A program made the translations under genes and the position numbers. The notes under the pieces are model-generated. The model had not been told where the DNA came from. It was given only the letters and a program-made list of their open reading frames with translations, and did not search any database. A stretch of DNA of 64,000 bases from Bacteroidia bacterium (GTDB lineage Bacteria > Bacteroidota > Bacteroidia > Bacteroidales > Paludibacteraceae): assembly GCA_009929375.1 (NCBI GenBank), contig SAAO01000004.1, positions 1 to 64,000 of the forward strand, given 5' to 3'. Shown piece after piece: positions 1-7,487 of this stretch. Position 1 is the first letter of the stretch, and each line of letters begins with the position of its first letter.

Positions 1-38
1 CAAAGGAACTTTTAAATCAATTAGAACATGAATACTGA
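1..38 (+). CDS. C-terminal tail of an unidentified ORF (partial)
   Basis: An open frame enters from the left edge and ends in TGA at 36-38. The visible tail reads KELLNQLEHEY. It overlaps the next ORF by 11 bases, as in tightly packed small-gene clusters of mobile elements. Too little is present to name a family, and the frame could be fortuitous. Confidence 0.35.
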   Translation, partial: KELLNQLEHEY

Positions 39-189
39 AATAACACTAACAAAAGAGCAAAAAGTTTTGTTATTGCGTGTTTTGAAAAATGGCAAAATAA
101 CGAAAGAGCAAATTAATGAACTTTCAAAACTGATTCAATCAGATACACCCTTTGCAATTTTGCCCGATGGTAATGTGATACGATTATAA
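28..189 (+). CDS. Small hypothetical protein, 53 aa, paralogue of the next ORF
   Basis: The frame runs from ATG at 28 to TAA at 187-189. Its N-terminus, ITLTKEQKVLLLRVLKNG, aligns with IQLTKEAKVIMLHALKTG of the following ORF (about 10 of 18 positions identical), so the pair looks like a tandem duplication of one small gene. It is lysine- and leucine-rich with no membrane segment or signal peptide, and its first half should form a helix. The family is not recognised. Two paralogous small ORFs just beyond a tRNA 3' end resemble cargo or regulatory genes of an integrated element, but that is inference. Confidence 0.55.
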   Translation: MNTEITLTKEQKVLLLRVLKNGKITKEQINELSKLIQSDTPFAILPDGNVIRL

Positions 190-199
190 AATATTAAAC

Positions 200-418
200 A
201 TGAAAACAATTCAATTAACAAAAGAAGCCAAAGTAATAATGTTGCATGCTTTAAAGACTGGCACGATGGACGAACGCACAGCGCAAAAGCTGTTTGATAG
301 CTGGGGACTTATCGACCCTTTCAAACAAATGAGATTGAACGCTGGAATAATTGACGAACAGGGCAAAATAAATGTACCGTTCGCAAAGTGGGCAGATGAT
401 AAGAACCCGAATGAATAA
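200..418 (+). CDS. Small hypothetical protein, 72 aa, paralogue of the previous ORF
   Basis: This ORF starts 10 bases after the preceding one and shares its N-terminal LTKExKVxxLxxLKxG pattern, then diverges into a DSWGLIDPFKQMRL segment and a charged tail. It has no signal peptide or membrane segment. It is followed directly by a hairpin with a T-run (424-458), which fits the end of a short transcript. Function is unknown. The predicted helical N-terminal half could be a DNA- or protein-binding unit, but no defined motif is visible. Confidence 0.6.
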   Translation: MKTIQLTKEAKVIMLHALKTGTMDERTAQKLFDSWGLIDPFKQMRLNAGIIDEQGKINVPFAKWADDKNPNE

Positions 419-423
419 AAATA

Positions 424-458
424 AAAAAACCGTTTCATTAATTTGGAGCGGTTTTTTT
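424..458 (+). terminator. Rho-independent terminator after the small ORF pair
   Basis: An A-run and ACCGTTTC pair with GGAGCGGT and a run of seven T, giving a stem of about 12 bp with G-U pairs around an 8-nt loop. It begins 5 bases after the stop codon at 418. Confidence 0.7.
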
Positions 459-468
459 GTGCATAAAT

Positions 469-510
469 AAAGGGACTAAAGCGGAAATAGTCCCGTTTTT
501 AGTCCCTTTT
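469..510. terminator. Hairpin, probable tRNA-Ala terminator
   Basis: AGGGACTAAA at 471-480 is the inverse complement of TTTAGTCCCT at 498-507, and a second GGGACT/AGTCCC pair is nested inside. On the minus strand the hairpin lies about 35 bases beyond the 3' end of the tRNA-Ala gene, so it can end that transcript. On the plus strand it backs up the terminator at 424-458. Confidence 0.55.
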
Positions 511-542
511 GTTTTTAATAAACTGATTATCAATAATGATTG

Positions 543-616
543 TGGAGATTACCGGACTCGAACCGGTCACCTCAACACTGCCAGTGTTGCGCTCTAGCCA
601 GATGAGCTAAACCCCC
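543..616 (-). tRNA. tRNA-Ala (anticodon GGC)
   Basis: The minus strand folds as a complete 74-nt cloverleaf. The acceptor stem is GGGGGTT paired with AATCTCC (two G-U pairs), the D-stem GCTC/GAGC, the anticodon stem CAACA/TGTTG around loop CTGGCAG (anticodon GGC), and the T-stem ACCGG/CCGGT around TTCGAGT. Discriminator base is A; the CCA end is not fully encoded (ACA follows). The 3' end faces the small ORFs at 28-418, the arrangement expected if an element had integrated at the tRNA 3' end. Confidence 0.95.
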
Positions 617-792
617 AAAACGTGATTTTAAATTGCGGTGCAAAGATAAGGAAGTTTTCGAAATTATACGTACATTTGTATGAAATTTTTTGTTCCGAAG
701 CTGAATTTATTTACTGTTTCCGGGCTTTAAATTATACACGATTATTCAAACCCCAAAGTGCCGGAATCGAAGGCGCTGAAAACAATGTATTT

Positions 793-1101
793 ATGCTTAT
801 TTTCAATACAACATATCTTGTGCCTGACAAGGTTTATGGCAAATGGATAAAATGGATTCGCGAGGAAAATATTCCCTACATGCTGCAGAGTGGCTATTTC
901 GAAAAGCCACAGATTGCCAAAGTATATTCAAACGAGGAGCAGGAGGGGGAATCGTTTTCGGTGCAGTTTCACGTAGCAGGACTCGACGAACTGGAGCAGT
1001 GGCATCTGAAGTACGCCACCGAATTTCAGACAAATTTCAAATCAAAGTTTGGTGAAGAGGTGATGTTTTTTGCTACCATCCTTGAAATTATGGATTTATG
1101 A
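793..1101 (+). CDS. DUF4286-like family protein
   Basis: Small cytosolic protein of 102 aa starting [18 protein letters not shown]. The frame is open back to 622, but the upstream part nearly touches the tRNA gene and reads as low-quality sequence. The ATG at 793 gives the usual length of this small Bacteroidota family and an N-terminus beginning directly with a beta strand. It ends inside the ruvC start codon (ATGA overlap at 1098-1101), so the two are translationally coupled. DUF4286 is recalled from family pattern and not tested. The fold resembles a small alpha/beta ferredoxin-like unit, and no enzymatic motif is apparent. Confidence 0.75.
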   Translation: MLIFNTTYLVPDKVYGKWIKWIREENIPYMLQSGYFEKPQIAKVYSNEEQEGESFSVQFHVAGLDELEQWHLKYATEFQTNFKSKFGEEVMFFATILEIMDL

Positions 1102-1679
1102 CCGGTGAGCAAATCATATTGGGTATCGACCCCGGAACCACAGTAATGGGTTATGGAATTCTGAAAGTAACAGGAAACCGTACCGAATTGCTGGCTATGG
1201 GTGTGCTCGATTTGAAAAAGTATAAGGATCATTACCTGAAACTACAAAGGATTTTTGCACGGACGCTTTCGCTGATCGACGAGTTTCATCCCGATTGTCT
1301 GGCCATTGAGGCTCCTTTCTTTGGTAAAAATGTGCAATCGATGCTCAAACTCGGCAGGGCGCAGGGAGTGGCCATGTCGGCTGCTTTGTATCGCGATATA
1401 CCGATAACGGAATACGCTCCGCTGAAAATTAAAATGGCTATCACAGGTAGTGGAAGTGCATCGAAAGAACAGGTGGCCGATATGTTGCGACGATTTCTGA
1501 AAATTCCGCTGGAGAATATGCTTCCCCAGCTCGATGCAACCGATGGTCTGGCGGCAGCTTATTGTCATTTTTTACAAATGGGAAATCCAACTTCCGAGAA
1601 ATCGTTTTCAGGTTGGAAAGATTATATCAGCAAGAACAAGGAAAAGGTAAAGAACGATTCGCGCAAAATGCAGGAATAA
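1098..1679 (+). CDS. ruvC: Crossover junction endodeoxyribonuclease RuvC
   Basis: RuvC resolves Holliday junctions with RuvAB during recombinational repair. The 193-aa protein has the RNase H-fold signature in order: GIDPGTT near residue 9 with the first catalytic Asp, [22 protein letters not shown] near 70 with the catalytic Glu, and [13 protein letters not shown] near 143 with the last acidic pair. Length fits the family, with a lysine-rich tail. It overlaps the upstream DUF4286-like gene by 4 bases and is followed at once by a strong terminator, so the two form a short operon. ruvA and ruvB are not in this window. Confidence 0.96.
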   Translation: MTGEQIILGIDPGTTVMGYGILKVTGNRTELLAMGVLDLKKYKDHYLKLQRIFARTLSLIDEFHPDCLAIEAPFFGKNVQSMLKLGRAQGVAMSAALYRDIPITEYAPLKIKMAITGSGSASKEQVADMLRRFLKIPLENMLPQLDATDGLAAAYCHFLQMGNPTSEKSFSGWKDYISKNKEKVKNDSRKMQE

Positions 1680-1682
1680 TAA

Positions 1683-1716
1683 AAGGGCTATCCAAAACGG
1701 ATAGCCCTTCATTTTT
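1683..1716 (+). terminator. Rho-independent terminator after ruvC
   Basis: AAGGGCTATCC (1683-1693) pairs perfectly with GGATAGCCCTT (1699-1709) around a 5-nt loop and is followed by CATTTTT. It begins 4 bases after the ruvC stop. Confidence 0.92.
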
Positions 1717-1918
1717 CCTTAAAAAACTAATTCTAAAACTAAGTTACCTTATTACAAAACTATCATCTAATCTTTAGCAAACAACCTTTACTTTACAGTT
1801 GCAAAAATACAAAGTCAAAGGAAAAGCAGCGGTCAAATTTCAATCAAAAAAGTAGAACATTCGATTATCTGACCGCTTTATTGGCTTCAGTAACGATAGA
1901 CTGTTGTTTTAGAATTAA
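1717..1918. other. AT-rich intergenic region, no gene seen
   Basis: Spacer between convergent genes. The only structure noted is an 8-bp inverted repeat, AGCGGTCA (1828-1835) with TGACCGCT (1870-1877), across a 34-nt loop. This could be a weak terminator for the minus-strand gene, but it lacks a T-run. Confidence 0.4.
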
Positions 1919-4225
1919 TTATCTGATTACCTTCACAACGGTCTGGTTTACACGTACAAAGTACACTCCTTTGCCCAGATTAAAGCCTGTTTGATGGCTT
2001 GCAGCTACCTTTTCGGCCATTAACTGACCATTTACATTGTAAACGCTGATTTTGTTTCCGGCTTCAACACCACTTACAAGTAATTCCTGAGCTTTCGAAA
2101 TTACAGTGAATTTGCTGGCTGTGTTTTTATCCACAGATGTCTCAAGTCCGACAATTTCGAGATCGGCTACGGCTGCCAGAATTGTGGCATCACTGGCTAT
2201 GGTCAGGTAATAAATGCCTGTAGCAGGTACCGAGAATGCAAATTCGGCATTGTAAAGTTGTTGCAGTTTAGTGCTTTCAACAAAATAATCGTTTGACGAT
2301 ACAATGGTACCTGTGTTGTCGGCCAGTGAATTGAATCCAATGCTGAGTTTTGTAGTGGTTACGCCACTTGGCACAACTGAGTTCCATGCATATTTGCCTT
2401 TGAATGTATAGTTTTTGCCTTCCTGAAGCATTACAGGATAGCTGTAAACACCGGTAGTGGTCACATTTCCATCCCAGCGGATATACATGATTCTGCCTTT
2501 GTATTTTACAGTGTCGGTAGCTGTTCCGGTATTCAGGGTGTCGCCAATATAATAATATCCGGCAGGATTGTCGATATAGCGTACAGTTCCGGCAGCTGTT
2601 GAGTTAGCTCCAACCCAGCTTGCATTCGCACATTTCCAACCCCACTGACTTGGTACTGAGCGCGAAGCATTTGTTTCGCCACGGGCATTCCAGTCAAAAC
2701 CGAGTGCTTTGTAGTTGAAAGTGTAAGGAGTTGTGCTGTTGCCATCGCCCGATACTCCACTGATGACCACGCTTCCCGGTGTTGCTTCGAGCAGTGCATC
2801 GTTGTTGTCGATAATGGTTGCAAGCGAAGTGGCTTTTGCGCTAATGGTGATCTGATTTACATCCACAGGCGACAAAACTTCGTATGAGGTAACTTCGGGG
2901 CTGAAAACCGGATTGAGTAATCCTGCGCTGAGTGTTACAGCAGACAGACTCGAAATGGTTTCGTCGAACATATCATCGGCAGGTACAAAGAACCATTCAC
3001 TGTAAGGTTTTCCGGTCGCATTAAGCACAAAAGTCTTGTCGTCGTACAAACGGCTGTCCACAGTTGTTCCATCGGTACCGAGCCATTTGGTTGTTACATT
3101 GTTTTTTACTTCCCAGATACCATCAGTACGTTGATATACTTTCCATACAGATCCCGGAGAATAGTAACCCCATTCTACGTCCCAGTTGCTCGAAGGTACT
3201 TTACGCATCATTGCATAAGTTCCATCCTGCACAATATAGAACAAACTGTCGTTCACACCCGGATTTACTTTACGAAGCATTACTCTTTGCAGATATCCGC
3301 CTTCCTCAATGTTCGGGTTTAGTTCGGTAAGTGCAGGGTGATTTGCATTGGCCGAATGGTTTCCAACTACCAGATTGCTTGTTTTATGTTTCATGTAGAA
3401 GCGTTCGAAAATATCAACCGGGCGCATTTTAATTGTATCCAGATAAAGTGTTGCTCCGCCACGTTCGTAGCTGAATGTGAGTTCGTGCAACTGATCTCTT
3501 ACTGCATCGGTGAGTGCAAAAACATCTACTTTGACAGTGCCCGAACCGGCTGCAAAATCGGCAGGTGTGTAAGTGGTTTTATCCACATAGAAGCCTGCAG
3601 GTACATTTACCTTAATGTCGTAGTTGTGGTCTTTGCCAAATATTTTGACAGGGTAGGGGTTACCATCCACTTCAATTTCGTAAATCATGCCTTTTTCGAA
3701 TACAATAAATTCGGGGCGGTCGTCGATTGTAGCCACCTGAGCTTTAAACAAACCATTGGCATGATCCACAGCCTTGTCGGTATAAAGTGCAGATCCGTCG
3801 GTAATGTTGTCGGAAGCAAGATAAAGATTGTTGTAGCTTAATTTAAGGCGGAATCCGGCTTCGTTATCGCCTTCAATGGTCCATTCGGAGTAAAGGGCAT
3901 TGGTGGCTGTTTCAAAAACAGAAGTCCAGTAGTTGCCGGGATCAGTCGAAAACATGTTCAGGTACATACCTTCGCCATTCAGCATGTAATAAGTTCCGGG
4001 TTTTCCATCGACCGGAATAAATTCAAAAGCCTGCGATTTTTTGTTGGTAAGTGCTACCACTGAAGGCTGTGTGCTCGAAATTCCGGCACTAACCGATGGA
4101 CCTACTACCAATCCTGAAATAGTTTGTTTGAGATTGTAGAATACACCCGCTTCAGGTGTGAAGTTTTGGGCATTCCCAAAAAGCCAGGCCAAAGCCAGGC
4201 CTAAAGTAAGTAATAGTTTTTTCAT
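1919..4225 (-). CDS. Secreted multidomain protein with T9SS C-terminal sorting domain
   Basis: 768 aa, probably exported through the inner membrane and then by type IX secretion. A Sec signal peptide is clear (MKKLLLTLGLALAWLFGNAQ). Residues about 25-150 and 260-400 look like beta-trefoil/lectin-type segments rich in Trp and Tyr. About 430-520 is a cadherin-like beta-sandwich repeat (the LSPVFSPEVTSYEV pattern). About 530-690 is another beta-sandwich, possibly carbohydrate binding. The last roughly 70 residues (KFTVISKAQELLVSG ... NKISVYNVNGQ ... GVYFVRVNQTVVKVIR) are a type A T9SS sorting domain. No catalytic motif was found. It stands alone between convergent ruvC and the phosphatase operon. 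An adhesin or glycan-binding surface protein is the best guess. Confidence 0.8.
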   Translation of the reverse strand: MKKLLLTLGLALAWLFGNAQNFTPEAGVFYNLKQTISGLVVGPSVSAGISSTQPSVVALTNKKSQAFEFIPVDGKPGTYYMLNGEGMYLNMFSTDPGNYWTSVFETATNALYSEWTIEGDNEAGFRLKLSYNNLYLASDNITDGSALYTDKAVDHANGLFKAQVATIDDRPEFIVFEKGMIYEIEVDGNPYPVKIFGKDHNYDIKVNVPAGFYVDKTTYTPADFAAGSGTVKVDVFALTDAVRDQLHELTFSYERGGATLYLDTIKMRPVDIFERFYMKHKTSNLVVGNHSANANHPALTELNPNIEEGGYLQRVMLRKVNPGVNDSLFYIVQDGTYAMMRKVPSSNWDVEWGYYSPGSVWKVYQRTDGIWEVKNNVTTKWLGTDGTTVDSRLYDDKTFVLNATGKPYSEWFFVPADDMFDETISSLSAVTLSAGLLNPVFSPEVTSYEVLSPVDVNQITISAKATSLATIIDNNDALLEATPGSVVISGVSGDGNSTTPYTFNYKALGFDWNARGETNASRSVPSQWGWKCANASWVGANSTAAGTVRYIDNPAGYYYIGDTLNTGTATDTVKYKGRIMYIRWDGNVTTTGVYSYPVMLQEGKNYTFKGKYAWNSVVPSGVTTTKLSIGFNSLADNTGTIVSSNDYFVESTKLQQLYNAEFAFSVPATGIYYLTIASDATILAAVADLEIVGLETSVDKNTASKFTVISKAQELLVSGVEAGNKISVYNVNGQLMAEKVAASHQTGFNLGKGVYFVRVNQTVVKVIR

Positions 4226-4350
4226 GATATTAAATTTTAAAATAATTGTGAAGTGAATAACCAGACAAATTTATTTTAATTTAAAATGATCATGGGTGAA
4301 AATTAAATCAAATTGGCATATAAAACGTGTTAAAAGATTCTCGTGTGTCG

Positions 4351-4394
4351 ACTGTAAAAAAGTAAAGCTTCTGCCGGATAACCGGAGAAGCTTT
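4351..4394 (-). terminator. Terminator of the pfkA-phosphatase operon
   Basis: AAAGCTTCTGCCGG (4364-4377) pairs with CCGGAGAAGCTTT (4382-4394), with one bulged G. On the minus strand the T-run ACTTTTTTAC follows. It lies 22 bases after the phosphatase stop. Confidence 0.85.
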
Positions 4395-4416
4395 GTAATG
4401 ATTTGTTTGTCAGTGT

Positions 4417-4890
4417 TTATTTTTCGGTCAGACTGTTGAAAAGTCCATTACAGGCATCTTCGAGTAAGTCAATCACATTTTCGAAGCCCTGATCGCCGCC
4501 ATAGTATGGATCGGGAATATAGTCGGGATTGAGATAGCGCGAAAAACTCACCATTCGGTGAATCTTATTACGATGCTCCTCGGTGCGTGCAATGGATTCG
4601 AGACCGGCAATATTCTTTTCGTCCATACCAATGATCATGTCGTAATAATCGAAATCGGCACGGGTAACGGGGCGTGACAGATGTGTGAGTTCATATCCCC
4701 GCTTTGCTGCATGATATCGCATTCGTGAGTCAGACATTTCGCCCTGATGTACGCTGATAAGCCCTGCAGAATCTATCTCAAACTCATTTTCAACTCCGTT
4801 TTCCTTCACCAGACGTTTGAATACTCCTTCTGCCATTGGCGAACGACATATATTACCGAGACAAACAAAAAGTATTTTCTTTTTTGACAT
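4417..4890 (-). CDS. Low-molecular-weight protein-tyrosine phosphatase
   Basis: Cytosolic cysteine phosphatase of 157 aa. The P-loop CLGNICRSP follows the first strand (KKILFVCLGNICRSPMAEGVF), with nucleophile Cys and Arg in C-x5-R-S. The general-acid Asp is in the late PDPYYGGD motif. The frame extends 14 codons upstream, but the start at 4890 gives the standard N-terminus and length and leaves a 16-base spacer after the pfkA stop at 4907; the longer form would overlap pfkA. It is second in a two-gene operon with pfkA. Substrates are unknown; relatives act on tyrosine kinases of polysaccharide export or on small phosphoesters. Confidence 0.93.
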   Translation of the reverse strand: MSKKKILFVCLGNICRSPMAEGVFKRLVKENGVENEFEIDSAGLISVHQGEMSDSRMRYHAAKRGYELTHLSRPVTRADFDYYDMIIGMDEKNIAGLESIARTEEHRNKIHRMVSFSRYLNPDYIPDPYYGGDQGFENVIDLLEDACNGLFNSLTEK

Positions 4891-4906
4891 TATTACGACA
4901 GAATTT

Positions 4907-5890
4907 TTAAATCGACAGAATTTGTAAAACACCCAAAAGGTTTTCGTTTACAGGTTTATCGTCTTTAATAGCTTTTGTGAAAGGCACATGTACAATTTCA
5001 TTGTTTACAATACCAATCATAATGCTGCGTTGTTCGTCGAGCAATGCATCGATAGCTGCCACACCCATGCGGCTGGCCAGAATACGGTCGTAAGCAGTTG
5101 GGCTGCCTCCGCGCTGGATGTGTCCGAGAATGGTTACACGTACATCATAATCTGGATGCTCGTTGTGCATACGTTCGGCAAGGCCATTGGCTCCTCCTGT
5201 CACTTCACTTTCGGCCACGATTACAATACTACTATTTTTCGATTTGCGGAAACCGTTTTTTACAAGTTCTTCAAGCTGATCCACTTTGGTTTCGCGTTCG
5301 GGTATAATAGCAGCCTCAGCACCTGAAGCCAGAGCACTGTTCAAAGCCAGAAAACCTGCATCGCGCCCCATAACCTCGATAAAAAACAGACGTTCGTGCG
5401 AGGTAGCTGTGTCACGGATTTTGTCCACAGCATCCACAATGGTATTCATGGCTGTATCGTAGCCAATTGTAGAGTCAGTTCCGTAAAGGTCGTTGTCGAT
5501 GGTTCCGGGCAGGCCAATAATAGGCACATTAAACTCCTGAGCAAAAATACGTGCTCCGGTAAAAGTTCCATCACCGCCAATCACCACCAGCGCATCTATA
5601 CCTTCTTTTTTCATATTTTCGTATGCCAGCTGACGGCCTTCCTTTGTGCGGAATTCCTGACAACGGGCACTTTTCAGAATAGTACCGCCCTGTTGAATGA
5701 TATTACTTACATTTTGAGTCTGAAATTCTACAATTTCACCTGTGATTAAGCCTTTATATCCTCTGTAAATGGCTTTTACCCTGATGCCGTTGAAAATAGC
5801 AGCACGGGTTACCGAGCGAATGGCTGCATTCATTCCGGGGGCATCGCCTCCCGAGGTAAGTAAACCGATACATTTAATTCCGTATTCCAT
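4907..5890 (-). CDS. pfkA: ATP-dependent 6-phosphofructokinase
   Basis: Commits fructose 6-phosphate to glycolysis. The 327 aa match the bacterial PfkA length. The N-terminal ATP-binding strand-loop is [18 protein letters not shown], the GGDGT motif ([12 protein letters not shown], near residue 103) follows, then the catalytic [14 protein letters not shown] loop with its Asp pair, and the substrate segment [13 protein letters not shown] Gly-Gly-Asp-Gly-Thr motif points to ATP and not pyrophosphate as donor, by family knowledge. ispH upstream has its own terminator between the genes, so pfkA probably starts a separate transcript with the downstream phosphatase. Confidence 0.95.
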   Translation of the reverse strand: MEYGIKCIGLLTSGGDAPGMNAAIRSVTRAAIFNGIRVKAIYRGYKGLITGEIVEFQTQNVSNIIQQGGTILKSARCQEFRTKEGRQLAYENMKKEGIDALVVIGGDGTFTGARIFAQEFNVPIIGLPGTIDNDLYGTDSTIGYDTAMNTIVDAVDKIRDTATSHERLFFIEVMGRDAGFLALNSALASGAEAAIIPERETKVDQLEELVKNGFRKSKNSSIVIVAESEVTGGANGLAERMHNEHPDYDVRVTILGHIQRGGSPTAYDRILASRMGVAAIDALLDEQRSIMIGIVNNEIVHVPFTKAIKDDKPVNENLLGVLQILSI

Positions 5891-5920
5891 ATCTTATAAT
5901 ATTTTGATTTTCAATTATAA

Positions 5921-5979
5921 TAAAAAAACAAAGTTCCCTCAAGTGTCATTCAATAATAAATTTCACAGGAGGGAACTTG
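5921..5979 (-). terminator. Terminator of ispH
   Basis: On the minus strand CAAGTTCCCTC (5979-5969) pairs with GAGGGAACTTTG (5940-5929) across a 28-nt loop and is followed by seven T (the A-run at 5922-5928). It begins 17 bases after the ispH stop. Confidence 0.8.
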
Positions 5980-5996
5980 TATTGCATTTAATTGAT

Positions 5997-6869
5997 TTAT
6001 TGCTTACTCAGTTCAATAAGTTTTGCTTCGACCTGCTCCATTTGCCAGCGTGGGGTGGAAGTGGCTCCGCAAATACCGATTTTTTTACTGAAATCAAATT
6101 GTATATCATTCAGTTCACTGGCTTCCGATACCATGTAGGTATTTGGATTTATCGATTTGGCATGTTCATACAGAACTTTGCCGTTTGAGCTCTTTTTGCC
6201 ACTGACAAAAATTACTATATCATTTTCGCGTGCAAAGGTAGTAATATTTGGAATTCTATTGGCTACCTGACGACAAATTGTATCGGAATATTCAAAATTT
6301 ACCTTGTCGGCAGTGCGTTCTTTCACGGTTTCCACAAGATGATTGAAGCCATCGAGCGATTTGGTAGTTTGCGAAAATAAACGAACGTTTTTGCTGAAAT
6401 CCACTTTGTCGAGCTCTGTTTCATCTTCTATCACAATGGCTTTTCCTTCAGTCTGCCCCACGAGTCCATTCACTTCTGCATGTCCGTGATGTCCGTAAAT
6501 CACAATCTGTGTGTCTTTGTCAGCGGCTTCCACATAAGCCGTTTTGATGCGCGACTGCAGTTTAAGCACTACGGGGCACGAAGCATCTATCAGCGTTATG
6601 TTATTGGCTTTGGCCAGTTCGTAAGTGGAAGGTGGTTCGCCATGCGCACGCAGCAAAACTTTTACGTTGTGCAACTTTGCCATTTGCTCGTGATTAATGG
6701 TGATCATACCCATTTTTTCGAGCCGGCTTACTTCCTCGCCGTTGTGTACAATATCGCCAAGGCAGTACAGAGGCTCGCCTTTGGCAAGTTCTTCTTCGGC
6801 TTTGGTTATGGCTTTTACCACTCCAAAGCAAAACCCTGATTTTTTGTCAATTTCAATATTGGGTGTCAT
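5997..6869 (-). CDS. ispH: 4-hydroxy-3-methylbut-2-enyl diphosphate reductase
   Basis: Last step of the MEP isoprenoid pathway: an iron-sulfur enzyme reducing HMBPP to IPP and DMAPP. 290 aa from the ATG at 6869. The open frame reaches 6911, but the extra 14 residues sit on a palindrome (6896-6909) and the family starts near IEIDKKSGFCFGV. The three cluster cysteines are visible in SGFCFGV (N-terminal), DASCPVV (near 95) and SDTICRQVA (near 195). The substrate residues HxxxxE/HGHAEV and the C-terminal GATSTPRWQMEQ segment are present. In Bacteroides ispH is usually beside cmk and pfkA; here pfkA follows but cmk is not seen. Confidence 0.95.
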   Translation of the reverse strand: MTPNIEIDKKSGFCFGVVKAITKAEEELAKGEPLYCLGDIVHNGEEVSRLEKMGMITINHEQMAKLHNVKVLLRAHGEPPSTYELAKANNITLIDASCPVVLKLQSRIKTAYVEAADKDTQIVIYGHHGHAEVNGLVGQTEGKAIVIEDETELDKVDFSKNVRLFSQTTKSLDGFNHLVETVKERTADKVNFEYSDTICRQVANRIPNITTFARENDIVIFVSGKKSSNGKVLYEHAKSINPNTYMVSEASELNDIQFDFSKKIGICGATSTPRWQMEQVEAKLIELSKQ

Positions 6870-6925
6870 AAAAATGATTCGGTTTTTAATGTAAAGCCAT
6901 TTTAATGGCATTATGTGAGTATGAA

Positions 6926-6955
6926 CAAATAAATTGCTGAATAGTTTTTAAGCAA
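6926..6955 (-). promoter_or_regulatory. Possible promoter of ispH
   Basis: On the minus strand TTG (6955-6953) is followed after 19 bases by TTTATTTG (6933-6926), an imperfect match to the Bacteroidota TTG-N19-23-TAnnTTTG pattern. The predicted transcript would start close to the GCCATTTTAATGGC palindrome at 6896-6909. Confidence 0.35.
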
Positions 6956-7020
6956 CACATGCTTTAACGAATGATGATATTTGTTTGAAGTGAGTAATCA
7001 ACACTTCGTTATAAAATATA

Positions 7021-7190
7021 TTTTTTATCGCGCAAAGTCGCGAAGACGCGAAGAGAAACCGAAGGCTTCTCTTTAATGCGACTTAAAAAACACTCTGTAG
7101 CGCAGAAGTTTATATCAACTTTGCGACTCCGCGTCTTTGCGTGAAATAAATAAGGCGCAGAAGAAAACGATAAATCGTTTTCTTTAGTTA
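7021..7190. repeat. Structured intergenic repeat built on CGCAAAG units
   Basis: The 576-bp gap 6912-7487 has no credible gene but contains a compact structured stretch. The left arm (7029-7055) and right arm (7118-7141) carry variants of CGCAAAGwCGCG in opposite orientation. Between and beyond them are two more hairpins: AAGAGAA (7051-7057)/TTCTCTT (7067-7073), and a perfect 10-bp stem AAGAAAACGA (7161-7170)/TCGTTTTCTT (7175-7184). Repeats of this CGCAAAGACGC type recur between genes in many Bacteroidota, from memory. The spurious ORF reading through it (7009-7212) is rejected. Confidence 0.65.
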
Positions 7191-7487
7191 TCAGGCTGAT
7201 ATATTTAAACATAGTCTATTCTTCTACAACAACTAGTTAAATAATATTGACCAGAAAAATCCGAATGCAAAATTACAAAAAAATGCCTGTAGAGCATGTG
7301 CAGGAAGCCGATGCGGACAAAATTTGCAGTTTATTGCAGTTTGTTCTGTCAAACTGTCACACTATGTATGCTGGCATTTTTTTTGACAATAAAAGCCACT
7401 GAAAGATACTAACAGATTGTTTCTGTTGGAGATTTAATTGTGTATTTGACTAATAATCAATAATTATAACATAAATAATCAGATAAT

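Noticed and set aside
622-792. Upstream extension of the DUF4286-like frame to 622
   Set aside because: It begins 6 bases from the tRNA gene and adds non-conserved sequence; ATG 793 gives the usual protein.
1828-1877. Long-loop hairpin as a terminator for the 1919-4225 gene
   Set aside because: An 8-bp stem with a 34-nt loop and no T-run is too weak to call.
7009-7212. 67-aa ORF on the minus strand
   Set aside because: It reads through the hairpin repeat and its ends lie within repeat arms, so it is not a gene.
6912-7487. Riboswitch before htpG
   Set aside because: No recognised aptamer pattern was found; the structured part is explained by repeats.
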